Source of the DNA: Vulcanimicrobiota bacterium
GTDB lineage: Bacteria > Vulcanimicrobiota > Vulcanimicrobiia > Vulcanimicrobiales > Vulcanimicrobiaceae
Direction of reading: 5' to 3'
NCBI GenBank assembly: GCA_030041225.1
Contig: JASHOG010000130.1
Location: 1-64,000, forward strand
Length of the DNA: 64,000 nucleotides
Shown here: positions 8,948 to 17,060 of the stretch, in pieces
Numbering within the stretch: position 1 is the first letter of the stretch
Layout of the letters: each line of letters begins with the position of its first letter
Program-made: the position numbers and the translations under genes
The notes under the pieces: generated by a model
The model's input: the letters and a program-made list of their open reading frames with translations, nothing else
What the model was told of the DNA's origin: nothing
Database searches by the model: none

Positions 8948-10165
8948 ATGAAGCGAGAGGCCCTCTGTGGTCTCGACATCGGCACGACGAAGACGTGCGC
9001 CGTCGTGGCCGTCGAGGGGCCTCACGGCCTTGAGGTCGTCGGCATCGGCGAGGCGCCGTCGCTGGGGATGCGCAAGGGCGTCGTCGTGGACCTCGACCAG
9101 ACCATCAAGTCGATCGAGGCGGCGACGGAGCAGGCCGAGCGCATGGCGGGCCTCCCAGTAGCCGACGTGTACGTCGGCATCACCGGCGACCACATTCGAA
9201 GCACGAACAACCGCGCCGTCGTCGCGACCGCAAACGAGACGCGTGAGGTCTCCGAGGGAGACGTGCGCCGTGTCGTCGACGCTTCGAAGCTCATCAATCT
9301 GTCCGCCGATCGCCAGATCATCCACGCGGTACCACGCTACTTCACCGTCGATGGACAAGAGGGCGTCGAGGATCCGGTCGGCATGGCGGGCGGACGGCTC
9401 GAGGTGGACACGCACATCATCACCGGCGGCGCGACGTTCATCACCAACGTGCTCAAATGCGTGCATCGTGCCGGGCTTGAAGCAGCGGGCGTCGTCTTCG
9501 AGCCGCTCGCGTCGTCGGCCTCGACACTGTTGCCGGAGGAGCGTCAGGTTGGGGTCGTGCTGCTCGACATCGGCGGCGGAACGACCGACGTCGCCGTCTA
9601 CTCGCTCGGCAGCGCGATCTATACCGCGACGATTCCGGTCGGCGGTAACATTCTCACGAGCGATATCGCGCTCGGCTTGAAGACCTCGCACGACCAAGCG
9701 GAATCGGTGAAGCGTGAGCTCGGCGCCGCCGTTCGCGACAGCATCGGTGAGGTGACGGTTCCCGTGCAGACGCTCGACGGGCGAACGACCAAGGACGTTT
9801 CGACCGCGGAGCTGCGGGGTATCGTCGTGCCGCGCGTCCTCGAGACGCTGCGCATGGCGCGGCAGAAGATCATCGAGAACGTGCCGCGCGATCTCGTGCT
9901 CGGTGAGGTGGTGCTCACCGGCGGCGGCTCGCTCTTGAAAGGCATCGAAGGTATTGCGGAAGACGTCTTTGGTTTGCCGGTGCGTGTCGGCGTGCCCAAG
10001 CACGTGTCGGGGCTCACCGAGACCGTTGCGCAGCCGCAGTACGCCACTGCGATCGGCCTCGTGCTCTTCGGCGCCAACGGCAACAGCACGCTCATCGAGA
10101 CCTCACGCCGCGCCGGAACGCTCTGGGCGCGGATGCGAAAATTCGTTGCGGATCTATGGAGTTGA
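8948..10165 (+). CDS. ftsA: Cell division protein FtsA
   Basis: An actin-like ATPase that tethers FtsZ to the membrane. The N-terminal phosphate loop GLDIGTTKT, the second phosphate loop LLDIGGGTTDVAVYS, the adenosine motif LTGGGSLLKGIEG and the 1C subdomain between them are all recognisable. The C-terminus ends in an amphipathic, basic stretch (LWARMRKFVADLWS), the expected membrane-targeting helix. I chose ATG 8948 (MKREALCGLDIGTT, 405 aa) because it gives the usual short lead into the first phosphate loop and has GAGG upstream; an in-frame ATG at 8912 would add 12 Arg/Gly-rich residues. ftsZ follows. Confidence 0.95.
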   Translation: MKREALCGLDIGTTKTCAVVAVEGPHGLEVVGIGEAPSLGMRKGVVVDLDQTIKSIEAATEQAERMAGLPVADVYVGITGDHIRSTNNRAVVATANETREVSEGDVRRVVDASKLINLSADRQIIHAVPRYFTVDGQEGVEDPVGMAGGRLEVDTHIITGGATFITNVLKCVHRAGLEAAGVVFEPLASSASTLLPEERQVGVVLLDIGGGTTDVAVYSLGSAIYTATIPVGGNILTSDIALGLKTSHDQAESVKRELGAAVRDSIGEVTVPVQTLDGRTTKDVSTAELRGIVVPRVLETLRMARQKIIENVPRDLVLGEVVLTGGGSLLKGIEGIAEDVFGLPVRVGVPKHVSGLTETVAQPQYATAIGLVLFGANGNSTLIETSRRAGTLWARMRKFVADLWS

Positions 10166-10181
10166 ATTTCTTTACGTCATC

Positions 10182-10188
10182 GGAGGAG
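10182..10188 (+). promoter_or_regulatory. Shine-Dalgarno site that decides the ftsZ start
   Basis: GGAGGAG lies six bases before ATG 10195. The longer in-frame reading from ATG 10156 has no comparable site and overlaps ftsA, so 10195 is preferred. Confidence 0.8.
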
Positions 10189-10194
10189 AACGGA

Positions 10195-11268
10195 ATGGCA
10201 GACGGACGTCGTTACGTGCCCGAGCACACAGCGACCATCAGAGTGATCGGCATCGGCGGAGGCGGCTGTAACGCCGTCAACCGCATGATCGAAGCGGGGC
10301 TCACCGGCGTGGAGTTCTACGCCGTGAACTCCGACGTGCAGGCATTGCGAAGTTCGCTTACTGAGAACACGGTGCACATCGGCGGCGGGAGAACCCGCGG
10401 CCTTGGCGCAGGCGCAGATCCATCACTTGGACGCGAGGCAGCGGAGGAGTCACGCGAAGATCTGAGCATGGTGCTCTCCGAGTCCGATCTCGTTTTCATC
10501 ACCGCCGGCATGGGGGGCGGCACGGGAACGGGCGCGGCACCGATCATCGCGGAGCTCGCGCATGATGCGGGCGCGCTGACGATCGCGGTCGTGACGAAGC
10601 CCTTCACGTTCGAAGGGCGCAAGCGCATGCAGATTGCCGAGCACGGTATCGCCGAGCTCGAGCAGAAGGTCGACACGCTCATCACAATTCCGAACGAGCG
10701 CATCCTGCAAGTGATCGAGAAGAAGACGCCGCTCAACGAGGCCTTCGCCTATGCCGACGACGTGCTGCGACAAGGTATCGCAGGTATCAGCGATCTCATC
10801 ACGCAGCCCGGGCTCATCAATCTTGACTTCGCGGACGTGAAGACCATCATGACGGATGCGGGCTCGGCGATGATGGGCATCGGCGAGGGCACGGGCGAGC
10901 ATCGCGCCGCCGACGCCGCGCAGAAGGCGATCGCATCGCCGTTGCTCGAGACGACGATCGAAGGCGCACGCGGCGTGATCTTCAACATCACGGGCGGCCC
11001 GGACATGGCGATGTACGAAGTGAACGAGGCGGCGGAGATGATCAGCCGCGCGGTCGATCCCGACGCGCAGATCATCTTCGGCGCATCGATCGACAAGGGC
11101 ATGCAGGGCAAGGTTCGGGTCACGGTGCTCGCCGCGGGCTTCGGCGCGGCGCGCAGCTTCCACGGCTCGGTCGCCGGCTTCACGTTCGACTCCGGGAAGT
11201 TCGATACCGTGTCTCCGGTCAACATGGACGATATCGAAGTACCCGCGTTCTTGAGGTACAGAGGCTAG
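10195..11268 (+). CDS. ftsZ: Cell division protein FtsZ
   Basis: A tubulin-like GTPase that forms the division ring. The N-terminal nucleotide loop GIGGGGCNAVNRM, the tubulin signature GGGTGTGAAPIIAE and the catalytic T7-loop region NLDFADVKTIM are intact. The product is 357 aa. The linker is very short and ends in the conserved C-terminal peptide DIEVPAFLR, which binds FtsA; this fits with ftsA immediately upstream. Translation most likely starts at ATG 10195, after a strong ribosome-binding site. The stop codon touches the left arm of a long inverted repeat. Confidence 0.97.
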   Translation: MADGRRYVPEHTATIRVIGIGGGGCNAVNRMIEAGLTGVEFYAVNSDVQALRSSLTENTVHIGGGRTRGLGAGADPSLGREAAEESREDLSMVLSESDLVFITAGMGGGTGTGAAPIIAELAHDAGALTIAVVTKPFTFEGRKRMQIAEHGIAELEQKVDTLITIPNERILQVIEKKTPLNEAFAYADDVLRQGIAGISDLITQPGLINLDFADVKTIMTDAGSAMMGIGEGTGEHRAADAAQKAIASPLLETTIEGARGVIFNITGGPDMAMYEVNEAAEMISRAVDPDAQIIFGASIDKGMQGKVRVTVLAAGFGAARSFHGSVAGFTFDSGKFDTVSPVNMDDIEVPAFLRYRG

Positions 11269-11372
11269 AAAGCTCTCTGGACTTGGCTCAGCCCGTCGTC
11301 GGCTCGGGGCTCATTTGCCGTAGCAAACTTCGCCCACTCGCCTCCTCGGCCTGAGCCAAGCCAGAGGCTTTC
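11268..11372. repeat. Long imperfect inverted repeat between ftsZ and thyX
   Basis: The arms at 11268-11291 and 11351-11372 are nearly exact reverse complements (cores ACTTGGCTCAG and CTGAGCCAAG, flanked by matching GAAAGC..CTCTGG and CCAGAGGCTTTC). They are separated by 59 GC-rich bases. There is no poly-T tract after the right arm, so it is not a classical terminator. It could be a structured RNA element in the ftsZ 3' UTR or thyX leader, or a MITE-like unit. Confidence 0.7.
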
Positions 11373-11379
11373 ACGCGTC

Positions 11380-12177
11380 GTGGCTTACTTAGCGCGGGTG
11401 CTGCTGGACAGTGTCAGCGAGGCGGGGATACGGCTCACCACGATGGAGGTGACGTTTCCCCGCTTCGTTTTGGCGGAGTTTAACACGCACCGGCAGTTCT
11501 CGCGAAATTCTGCGAGCTCGCGCGCAATCCCGACGGCGAAGATCATCGAACGCGTCGAGCATGATCCCGTAACGCCGTTCGAATGGGGCCGCAACGAGAA
11601 GGGCATGTCTGCGAGCGAGGTGCTCGCTGAAGAGGAAGAAGAGAACGCGCGGATCGCGTGGCTTGCAGCTCGCGATTGCGCGGTGACCCAAGCGCGCAAA
11701 CTGCACGAGCTCGGGGTCCACAAGCAAGTCGTCAACCGTCTTTTGGAACCGTTCCTGTGGCATACGGTGATCGTCACCGCGACGGAGTGGGAGAATTTCT
11801 TCGAGCTTCGCTGCTCGCGCAACGCCCAGCCGGAGATCCGCGAGGCGGCGCTGCGGATGCGCGAAGCGATGAACGGCAGCACGCCGAGCCTCGTGAGGCT
11901 TGGGCAGTGGCATACGCCGCTCATCCAGCCGGACGAGCTCAGCCTCGATGGGGAGGTGCGCAAGAGGGTCTCCGCCGCGCGGTGTGCGCGCGTCTCGTAC
12001 CTGACGCACGAGGGAAGTCGCGAGATCGAAAAAGATCTCGAGCTCTACGAGCGCCTGAAGCACGACCGGCATCTCTCGCCCTTCGAGCACGTCGCGAGCC
12101 CGGCTGTGGATAAACTATTTCACGCGAACTTTCGTGGCTGGATCCAGATGCGCCGAGAGATAGAGAGTACCCCGTAA
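11380..12177 (+). CDS. thyX: Flavin-dependent thymidylate synthase ThyX
   Basis: ThyX makes dTMP from dUMP with methylene-tetrahydrofolate, FAD and NADPH. The signature region reads NTHRQFSRNSASSRAIP, a variant of RHRxxSxNxxSxR in which the first Arg is Thr. Downstream RCSRNAQPEIREAALRM and the C-terminal SPFEHVASPA and NFRGWIQMRR segments support the family. The product is 265 aa from GTG 11380; the start region has only a weak ribosome-binding site after the inverted repeat. No thyA is seen in the window. Together with B12-dependent NrdJ this gives a flavin- and cobalamin-based DNA precursor pathway. Confidence 0.9.
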   Translation: MAYLARVLLDSVSEAGIRLTTMEVTFPRFVLAEFNTHRQFSRNSASSRAIPTAKIIERVEHDPVTPFEWGRNEKGMSASEVLAEEEEENARIAWLAARDCAVTQARKLHELGVHKQVVNRLLEPFLWHTVIVTATEWENFFELRCSRNAQPEIREAALRMREAMNGSTPSLVRLGQWHTPLIQPDELSLDGEVRKRVSAARCARVSYLTHEGSREIEKDLELYERLKHDRHLSPFEHVASPAVDKLFHANFRGWIQMRREIESTP

Positions 12178-12219
12178 CGCGCGCGACGCGACAACATGCG
12201 TTAATCAGCATCCACCCTC

Positions 12220-12266
12220 TTGCATGATGCTACGTTTTATGGCATAAGATTTCCTAACAGAGGAGG
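12220..12266 (+). promoter_or_regulatory. Possible promoter and strong ribosome-binding site of the pilus operon
   Basis: TTGCAT (12220-12225) and CATAAG (12243-12248) are 17 bases apart and resemble a housekeeping promoter. AGAGGAGG at 12259-12266 then lies seven bases before GTG 12274, which fixes the pilB start there, not at the in-frame TTG 12220. The promoter is a weak match; the ribosome-binding site is strong. Confidence 0.45.
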
Positions 12267-12273
12267 ATTGGGT

Positions 12274-13632
12274 GTGGCTCTTGCGGCGTTCCGGCTGGAA
12301 CCGGAAGCTCTGCGTTATATTCCTGCGGGCTTTGCGTTCCGGCATGACGTTCTCCCTTATGCGGTTGACGGCTCCGAGCTGCTCGTAGCAGTTCCGGATA
12401 ATGAACCATCGACGGTCGATCGGATCCGATTGCTGACGGGCATGCGAGTTCGCGCGACAGCACTGCCACGCGAGGTTATTCGCAGTGAGCTTGCGGTCGC
12501 GTACGGTTCGGCGGACGCGAAGGAAGGAATCGAAAGTTCAGCTCCTGCCGTGCGACTCGTGGACGAGATCCACGCGCTTGCCGTTCGATCGCATGCATCG
12601 GACGTGCATGTCGAGCCGTTCGAAGGCGGTGGCCGCGTGCGCCAGCGAGTCGATGGAGGCCTTTCGGAGATACGGCGCCTGGATCGGAGCCTTCACGTGC
12701 AAGTCGTCGCACGGTTGAAGATCCTTGCCTCACTTGACGTGGGCGATCGCCGCCAGCCGCAGGACGGGAGGTACTCGTTCGACGTTGACGGAGCACCGAT
12801 CGACGCGCGCCTCTCGTCGGTCACGACCGTGGACGGAGAACGCCTCGTGATACGCCTCTTCGATGCTCGCTTGCAACGGCCGTCGCTCGACCACCTCGGT
12901 ATGGATTCTGAGACACTGCGTCGGGTACGAGCGTTGCTCTCCGCAACACATGGGTTCGTCATCGTCTGTGGACCGACAGGCAGCGGGAAGACCACGACGC
13001 TGTACGCTGCGCTCGAAGAGCGTCGATCTCCTGAAGAGCACGTGTGTACCATTGAAGACCCGGTAGAGATGCGCTTAGGCGGCGTCACGCAGGTCCAGAT
13101 CAACGTGCGCGCGGGCATGACATTTGCGCGGGCGCTGCGCGCTATGCTACGCCAGGACCCGAACGTCGTCATGATCGGAGAGATGCGCGACGCAGAAACG
13201 GCAAACGTTGCAATGTCTGCGGCCCTCTCCGGTCAACTCGTATTAACGAGCCTCCACAGCCGCGATGCGGTCCGCGCGGTCGAGCGCCTTGCGGACCTGG
13301 GCGTTCCACGGCAGGCAGTGGCGGCCTCGCTCACGGGAATCATTGCGCAGCGGCTCGTGCGTACCAGTTGCCAACAGTGCGCGGGCGAGGGTCACCGAGA
13401 ATGCTGCCGAGGAAGCGGGTTTGCAGGTCGGACCGGTATCTTCGAGTGCGTTGCGATAGGTGCGGAGCTTCGGGAGGCGATCGCGTCGGGCGCTACGGGC
13501 AGCCAGCTGCGCGGAGTTGTCGAGCGTGACTCCCAAGGAAGTTTGGCGCGCGACGGATTGCGGCATGTTATTGCGCGACGCACAACGACGGTCGAGGTGC
13601 AGCGCGTGCTGGGCGAGTACGGCGCATCGTGA
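12274..13632 (+). CDS. pilB: Type IV pilus assembly ATPase PilB/GspE family
   Basis: The cytoplasmic hexameric motor for pilus extension. An N-terminal MshEN-like domain (residues 1 to about 80) is followed by the secretion ATPase core: Walker A GPTGSGKTT at residues 233-241, the Asp box around CTIEDPVEM, Walker B VVMIGEMRDAETA and the His box TSLHSRDAVRA. A cysteine-rich loop (CQQC, then CC before GFAGRTGIFE) corresponds to the zinc-binding C-module of GspE proteins. It starts at GTG 12274 (452 aa). Its stop overlaps the pilT GTG, so the two motors are translationally coupled. Confidence 0.93.
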   Translation: MALAAFRLEPEALRYIPAGFAFRHDVLPYAVDGSELLVAVPDNEPSTVDRIRLLTGMRVRATALPREVIRSELAVAYGSADAKEGIESSAPAVRLVDEIHALAVRSHASDVHVEPFEGGGRVRQRVDGGLSEIRRLDRSLHVQVVARLKILASLDVGDRRQPQDGRYSFDVDGAPIDARLSSVTTVDGERLVIRLFDARLQRPSLDHLGMDSETLRRVRALLSATHGFVIVCGPTGSGKTTTLYAALEERRSPEEHVCTIEDPVEMRLGGVTQVQINVRAGMTFARALRAMLRQDPNVVMIGEMRDAETANVAMSAALSGQLVLTSLHSRDAVRAVERLADLGVPRQAVAASLTGIIAQRLVRTSCQQCAGEGHRECCRGSGFAGRTGIFECVAIGAELREAIASGATGSQLRGVVERDSQGSLARDGLRHVIARRTTTVEVQRVLGEYGAS

Positions 13633-14672
13633 CAACGAGCCCTCTCGGCACGGTACTCGTCACCGATGCGCTCCACGCCGCACATGTCCGCAGGGCCTCA
13701 GATGTTCATCTCGTACCGCTGTGCCCACCCGTGCTCCGCGTGGACGGGCGCCTGGAACCTTGTCAGGGCCCGGGGCTCGAAGCCCACGACCTCGCGGCGC
13801 TTGCGTCCGTCCTGTTATCGGAGCACGAGCGGGATCTGCTCGAGCGCGATGGTGACGTCACTGCACGGATTGTTGAGAACGCGGTCCCGGTGCGCGTCCA
13901 CGCGACACGAACTGCAGACGGGATCTCGCTTGCGTTGCGTTTTCTTCGCGCAGATGTTCCGTCGCTGCAAGAGCTCGAACTCCCGCACGTGCTTGCCGAG
14001 CTCATTCGCAGGCCGCATGGCCTGATCGTTCTGGGCGGGCCAACGGGAAGCGGAAAGTCGACGACGCTCGCAGCTCTCGTAGCGCTGATGAACGATGAAA
14101 TGTCTCGCAAGATTATCACGATCGAAGAGCCCATCGAGTATCGCCTTGCTTCAAAGCAATCACTGATCGTCCAGCGCCAAGTCGGCCGCGATGTCGCTGG
14201 TTTTGCGAGCGCAGTGAGCGGCGCACTGCGAAGCGATCCGGACGTCATCGTGATCGGCGAAATGCGGGACTCGGCGACAGTAGCCGCGGCGATTACGGCG
14301 GCGGAGACCGGGCACCTCGTCCTCGCGACGTTGCATACGGGCGACTCGGCGCAGTCGATCGACCGCCTGGTGGACGCGTTTCTTGCGGAGCGCGCAGAGT
14401 ACGTCCGTGGTCGCCTCGCGCAAACGCTCGTCGGCATCGTTTGCCAACGCCTTGTCGCACGTTCCTCGGGGATCGGTCGGTGCGTTGCGGTGGAAATTCT
14501 CGTCGTGACGGATGCCGTACGACACATGGTACGCGAGGGAAAGCATCATCAGCTTCCCACCGTGATGTCGACGGGGCGGCGGTTCGGTATGCAGACGCTG
14601 GATGCGCACCTGGCGGAGCTCGCGGCGTCCGGCACGATCGCAGCGGCAGTCGCAGACGCGATAACGGGATGA
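13629..14672 (+). CDS. pilT: Type IV pilus retraction ATPase PilT
   Basis: PilT depolymerises the pilus and so drives retraction and twitching. The PAS-like N-terminal domain begins with the typical RRASDVHLVP stretch; Walker A GPTGSGKS is at about residues 137-144, followed by IITIEEPIEY, Walker B VIVIGEMRD and the His box LATLHTGD. The product is 347 aa, as usual for PilT. It starts at GTG 13629 inside the pilB stop and ends inside the pilC start. It lacks the cysteine module of the preceding ATPase, which supports the PilT assignment. Confidence 0.92.
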   Translation: MTTSPLGTVLVTDALHAAHVRRASDVHLVPLCPPVLRVDGRLEPCQGPGLEAHDLAALASVLLSEHERDLLERDGDVTARIVENAVPVRVHATRTADGISLALRFLRADVPSLQELELPHVLAELIRRPHGLIVLGGPTGSGKSTTLAALVALMNDEMSRKIITIEEPIEYRLASKQSLIVQRQVGRDVAGFASAVSGALRSDPDVIVIGEMRDSATVAAAITAAETGHLVLATLHTGDSAQSIDRLVDAFLAERAEYVRGRLAQTLVGIVCQRLVARSSGIGRCVAVEILVVTDAVRHMVREGKHHQLPTVMSTGRRFGMQTLDAHLAELAASGTIAAAVADAITG

Positions 14673-15892
14673 CGCAAACGCTCTTTCACTACACCGCACG
14701 TTCGAGGAGCGGCGCGGTGATAGCGGGTTCGATGCGTGCCCGATCGGGAGGCGAGGCGATCGCACACCTGCGCTCGCGCCGGTTGTTCGTCACGTCGCTC
14801 GAGAGCGCGACGAGCATCCGCGGAAGTCTACGCGTGTTTCTCGCGAGGGTGCAGTTCCGAGGGGCGTCTCGGGCGACGTTCCTGCGCTCGTTAGCCGTGA
14901 TGATGGAAGCCGGGACATCTCTGCAGCGAGCGCTTGCGGTATGCATGGGGCAATGCCCGCGCGGGCCGTTCGCCGAGACGCTACGTGGCGTTGCAGCGGA
15001 TGTCGACGCGGGCGCAGCGCTCTCCGAAGCGATGGCGCGTCGACCGGCAGAGTTCCCGGAGGAGCTTACGGCAATGGTACGGGCGGGCGAGTTAGGGGGC
15101 ACGCTCGAGGAAGTTCTCACGCGCAGTGCAGCGCTCATTGAGCATCGAGAAGCGCTACGTCGGCGGCTGACCGCCTCACTCGCGTATCCGTGTTTCGTTC
15201 TCGCAGTTGCTTTTGGGTTGCTCGCCTTCATCCTCATCGCAACGGTGCCGGCGTTCGCGTCGATTCTCACGCAGCTCCATACTCGCTTGCCTCTGTCGAC
15301 GAGGCTCATGCTCAGTGCGAGCGGCATGCTGCGGTCGCAACGGAGTCTCGAGATTGCGGCTGCCCTCTTGGCAGGCGTGGCCGGCTTCGTCATGATATGT
15401 CGGCGCAACGCTCACGTATTGTCCGCACTTTCGCGAGGCATGCTGGGTACACCGCTGATCGGCGCGCTTCAGCGATGCGCCAACGTTGCGGCCTTTGCAC
15501 GCACCTCGGGAATGCTGGTGCAGTGCGGGGTCATCATCACCGAGGCTGTTCGTGCAGCCTCGGACGTGCTCCCGAACCAGGTGTACCGCCGCGCGGCGAT
15601 AGAGATCGAGCGAGCGCTCCATGAAGGGCGAGCGCTTGCGCCCGCTTTGGAGAGGAGCGGCCTCTTCGGTGCACTCTGCGTTCAGCTGGTGGCGGTCGGC
15701 GAGGAGTCCGGGACACTCGATGCGATGCTGTTGCGGATCGCGGAGCATCATGAGGCAGAGATCGATGCGTTGCTGCGCACGTTGGTTGCGGTATTGGAAC
15801 CCGCATTGATCGTCGTCCTCGGAGGCATCATCGGCACAATCGTTGCCTCCATTCTCATCCCACTCTACAGCGCGATAGGAAACGTCCATTGA
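14669..15892 (+). CDS. pilC: Type IV pilus inner-membrane platform protein PilC
   Basis: PilC/GspF is the polytopic platform that contacts the ATPases and the pilin. Two GspF domains are visible. The first runs from ASRATFLRSLAVMMEAGTSL to a membrane pair near LTASLAYPCFVLAVAFGLL. The second runs from NVAAFARTSGMLVQCG to the C-terminal membrane segment ALIVVLGGIIGTIVASILIP. The product is 407 aa from ATG 14669, overlapping the pilT stop; the open frame upstream lies inside pilT. Its stop overlaps a TTG start of the sigma-factor gene. Confidence 0.93.
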   Translation: MTQTLFHYTARSRSGAVIAGSMRARSGGEAIAHLRSRRLFVTSLESATSIRGSLRVFLARVQFRGASRATFLRSLAVMMEAGTSLQRALAVCMGQCPRGPFAETLRGVAADVDAGAALSEAMARRPAEFPEELTAMVRAGELGGTLEEVLTRSAALIEHREALRRRLTASLAYPCFVLAVAFGLLAFILIATVPAFASILTQLHTRLPLSTRLMLSASGMLRSQRSLEIAAALLAGVAGFVMICRRNAHVLSALSRGMLGTPLIGALQRCANVAAFARTSGMLVQCGVIITEAVRAASDVLPNQVYRRAAIEIERALHEGRALAPALERSGLFGALCVQLVAVGEESGTLDAMLLRIAEHHEAEIDALLRTLVAVLEPALIVVLGGIIGTIVASILIPLYSAIGNVH

Positions 15893-16584
15893 CGGCGAGC
15901 TATCTGTCGCGGGATGATCTCGTATCACGCTACCGACATCTTTGCGCTCGCGCCGCGAAGCGATTCATCCGGCCAGGCCTCGACCGCGCAGATCTAGAGC
16001 AAGTCGCTGCGATCGGGCTGATCAAGGCCGCGGATCGCTTCGATCCGGAGTGTCGCACGCCGTTCGCCGCGTACGCATGGCTCTTGATGGTTGGCGAGCT
16101 CATGCATCACGTTCGCGACTGCGAGCGTCTCGTGCGGGCGCCCAGGCGCATGCGCCAGCTCGATCGCCGGTGGACCAATGCCGAACATGAGGTGTGGATG
16201 CGATACGGTCGCGAACCGACATACGCGGAGATCGTCGCTATGACCGGGGCGACCTCGAGTGAGTGTCGAGAGCTGCGTCAATACCGAGCGGCCAATCACG
16301 TCGTGCCGTTCGACTCCCTGAAGCCCCTCGACCAGCAAGCCCTTGCGTACACAATCGAGTCAGAACTGGACCGCATCGCGATGGAGAGCGTCTTTGCCGG
16401 CGTCTCGCCCCTGGAGCGTGTGATTCTACGCGAGATTTATCAGCGCGATACGCCGATCGCCGTGCTGGCGGTGAGATTGGGATACTCACGCCGACACCTA
16501 GCACGACTCCATCGTAGAGCTCTTCGACGGCTCGCGACGGCGATGCGTCCAACGGTGCGGTGCACGGGGCACTATTCGTCGTGA
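15889..16584 (+). CDS. Group-3 sigma-70 factor (SigB/SigF/FliA-like) inside the pilus operon
   Basis: A 231-residue alternative sigma factor with region 2 (ADLEQVAAIGLIKAADRFDP, FAAYAWLLMVGELMHHVRD, the -10 recognition helix area), a region 3 stretch (REPTYAEIVAMTGATSSE) and region 4 helix-turn-helix (SPLERVILREIY, then TPIAVLAVRLGYSRRHLARL). The GELMHHVRD and APRRMRQL segments resemble the sporulation/stress SigB-SigF group more than ECF factors. It starts at TTG 15889 overlapping the pilC stop and precedes the pilin gene by 11 bases. It probably directs transcription of surface-structure genes, perhaps the pilin itself; no anti-sigma gene is adjacent. Confidence 0.88.
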   Translation: MTASYLSRDDLVSRYRHLCARAAKRFIRPGLDRADLEQVAAIGLIKAADRFDPECRTPFAAYAWLLMVGELMHHVRDCERLVRAPRRMRQLDRRWTNAEHEVWMRYGREPTYAEIVAMTGATSSECRELRQYRAANHVVPFDSLKPLDQQALAYTIESELDRIAMESVFAGVSPLERVILREIYQRDTPIAVLAVRLGYSRRHLARLHRRALRRLATAMRPTVRCTGHYSS

Positions 16585-16595
16585 GGAGGTATGTG

Positions 16596-17060
16596 ATGAC
16601 GCGTAGCAGCGAGCGTGGCTTTACGTTGATAGAGATGATGATCGTGGTGGCGATCATCGCAATTCTCGTGACGATTCTTGTGCCGAACCTCATGCGCGCT
16701 CGCGCGCAAGCACAGACGGCCGCGTGCGAAGGAAACCTCAAAGAGATTGCTACCGCGCTCGAGCTCTACGATACGGACAACGATAGCTATCCGCCGAGCG
16801 GAAACGTGGACGGCAGTAACACGGCGCTGCTCCCGTACGTCCAGCAGGTTCCGGTCGATCCTGCCGCAGGTCCAGGCCAACCGTACGTCTACACGGTCGG
16901 CACCGACAGTAGCGGCGAGCCGGAATACACGATCACGTGCCCCGGCCTACACGATCCTGCGACGCTTCAGGTCGTGGATCCCGGTGACACCACGGCTGCA
17001 CACATTCAATATGGCTCCGAAACGGGCTACACGGCCGCCACATCCGGCTCGTCGCAATGA
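16596..17060 (+). CDS. Type IV pilin / pseudopilin
   Basis: The 154-residue product has a class III signal: a short basic leader (MTRSSERG) cleaved before FTLIEMMIVVAIIAILVTIL, with Glu at position +5 of the mature protein. The globular part resembles GspG-like pilins (AACEGNLKEIATALELYDTDNDSYPPSG) and has two cysteines, in AACEG and ITCPG, that could form a disulfide. GAGGAGG at 16583-16589 sets ATG 16596 as the start. Its stop overlaps the next gene's ATG. It may be the major pilin of this system, since no other pilin is found in the operon. Confidence 0.92.
   Translation: MTRSSERGFTLIEMMIVVAIIAILVTILVPNLMRARAQAQTAACEGNLKEIATALELYDTDNDSYPPSGNVDGSNTALLPYVQQVPVDPAAGPGQPYVYTVGTDSSGEPEYTITCPGLHDPATLQVVDPGDTTAAHIQYGSETGYTAATSGSSQ

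Noticed and set aside
12220-12273. pilB starting at TTG 12220
   Set aside because: GTG 12274 has a strong ribosome-binding site seven bases upstream, and the extra residues look unlike the family N-terminus; the TTG falls on the possible -35 element.
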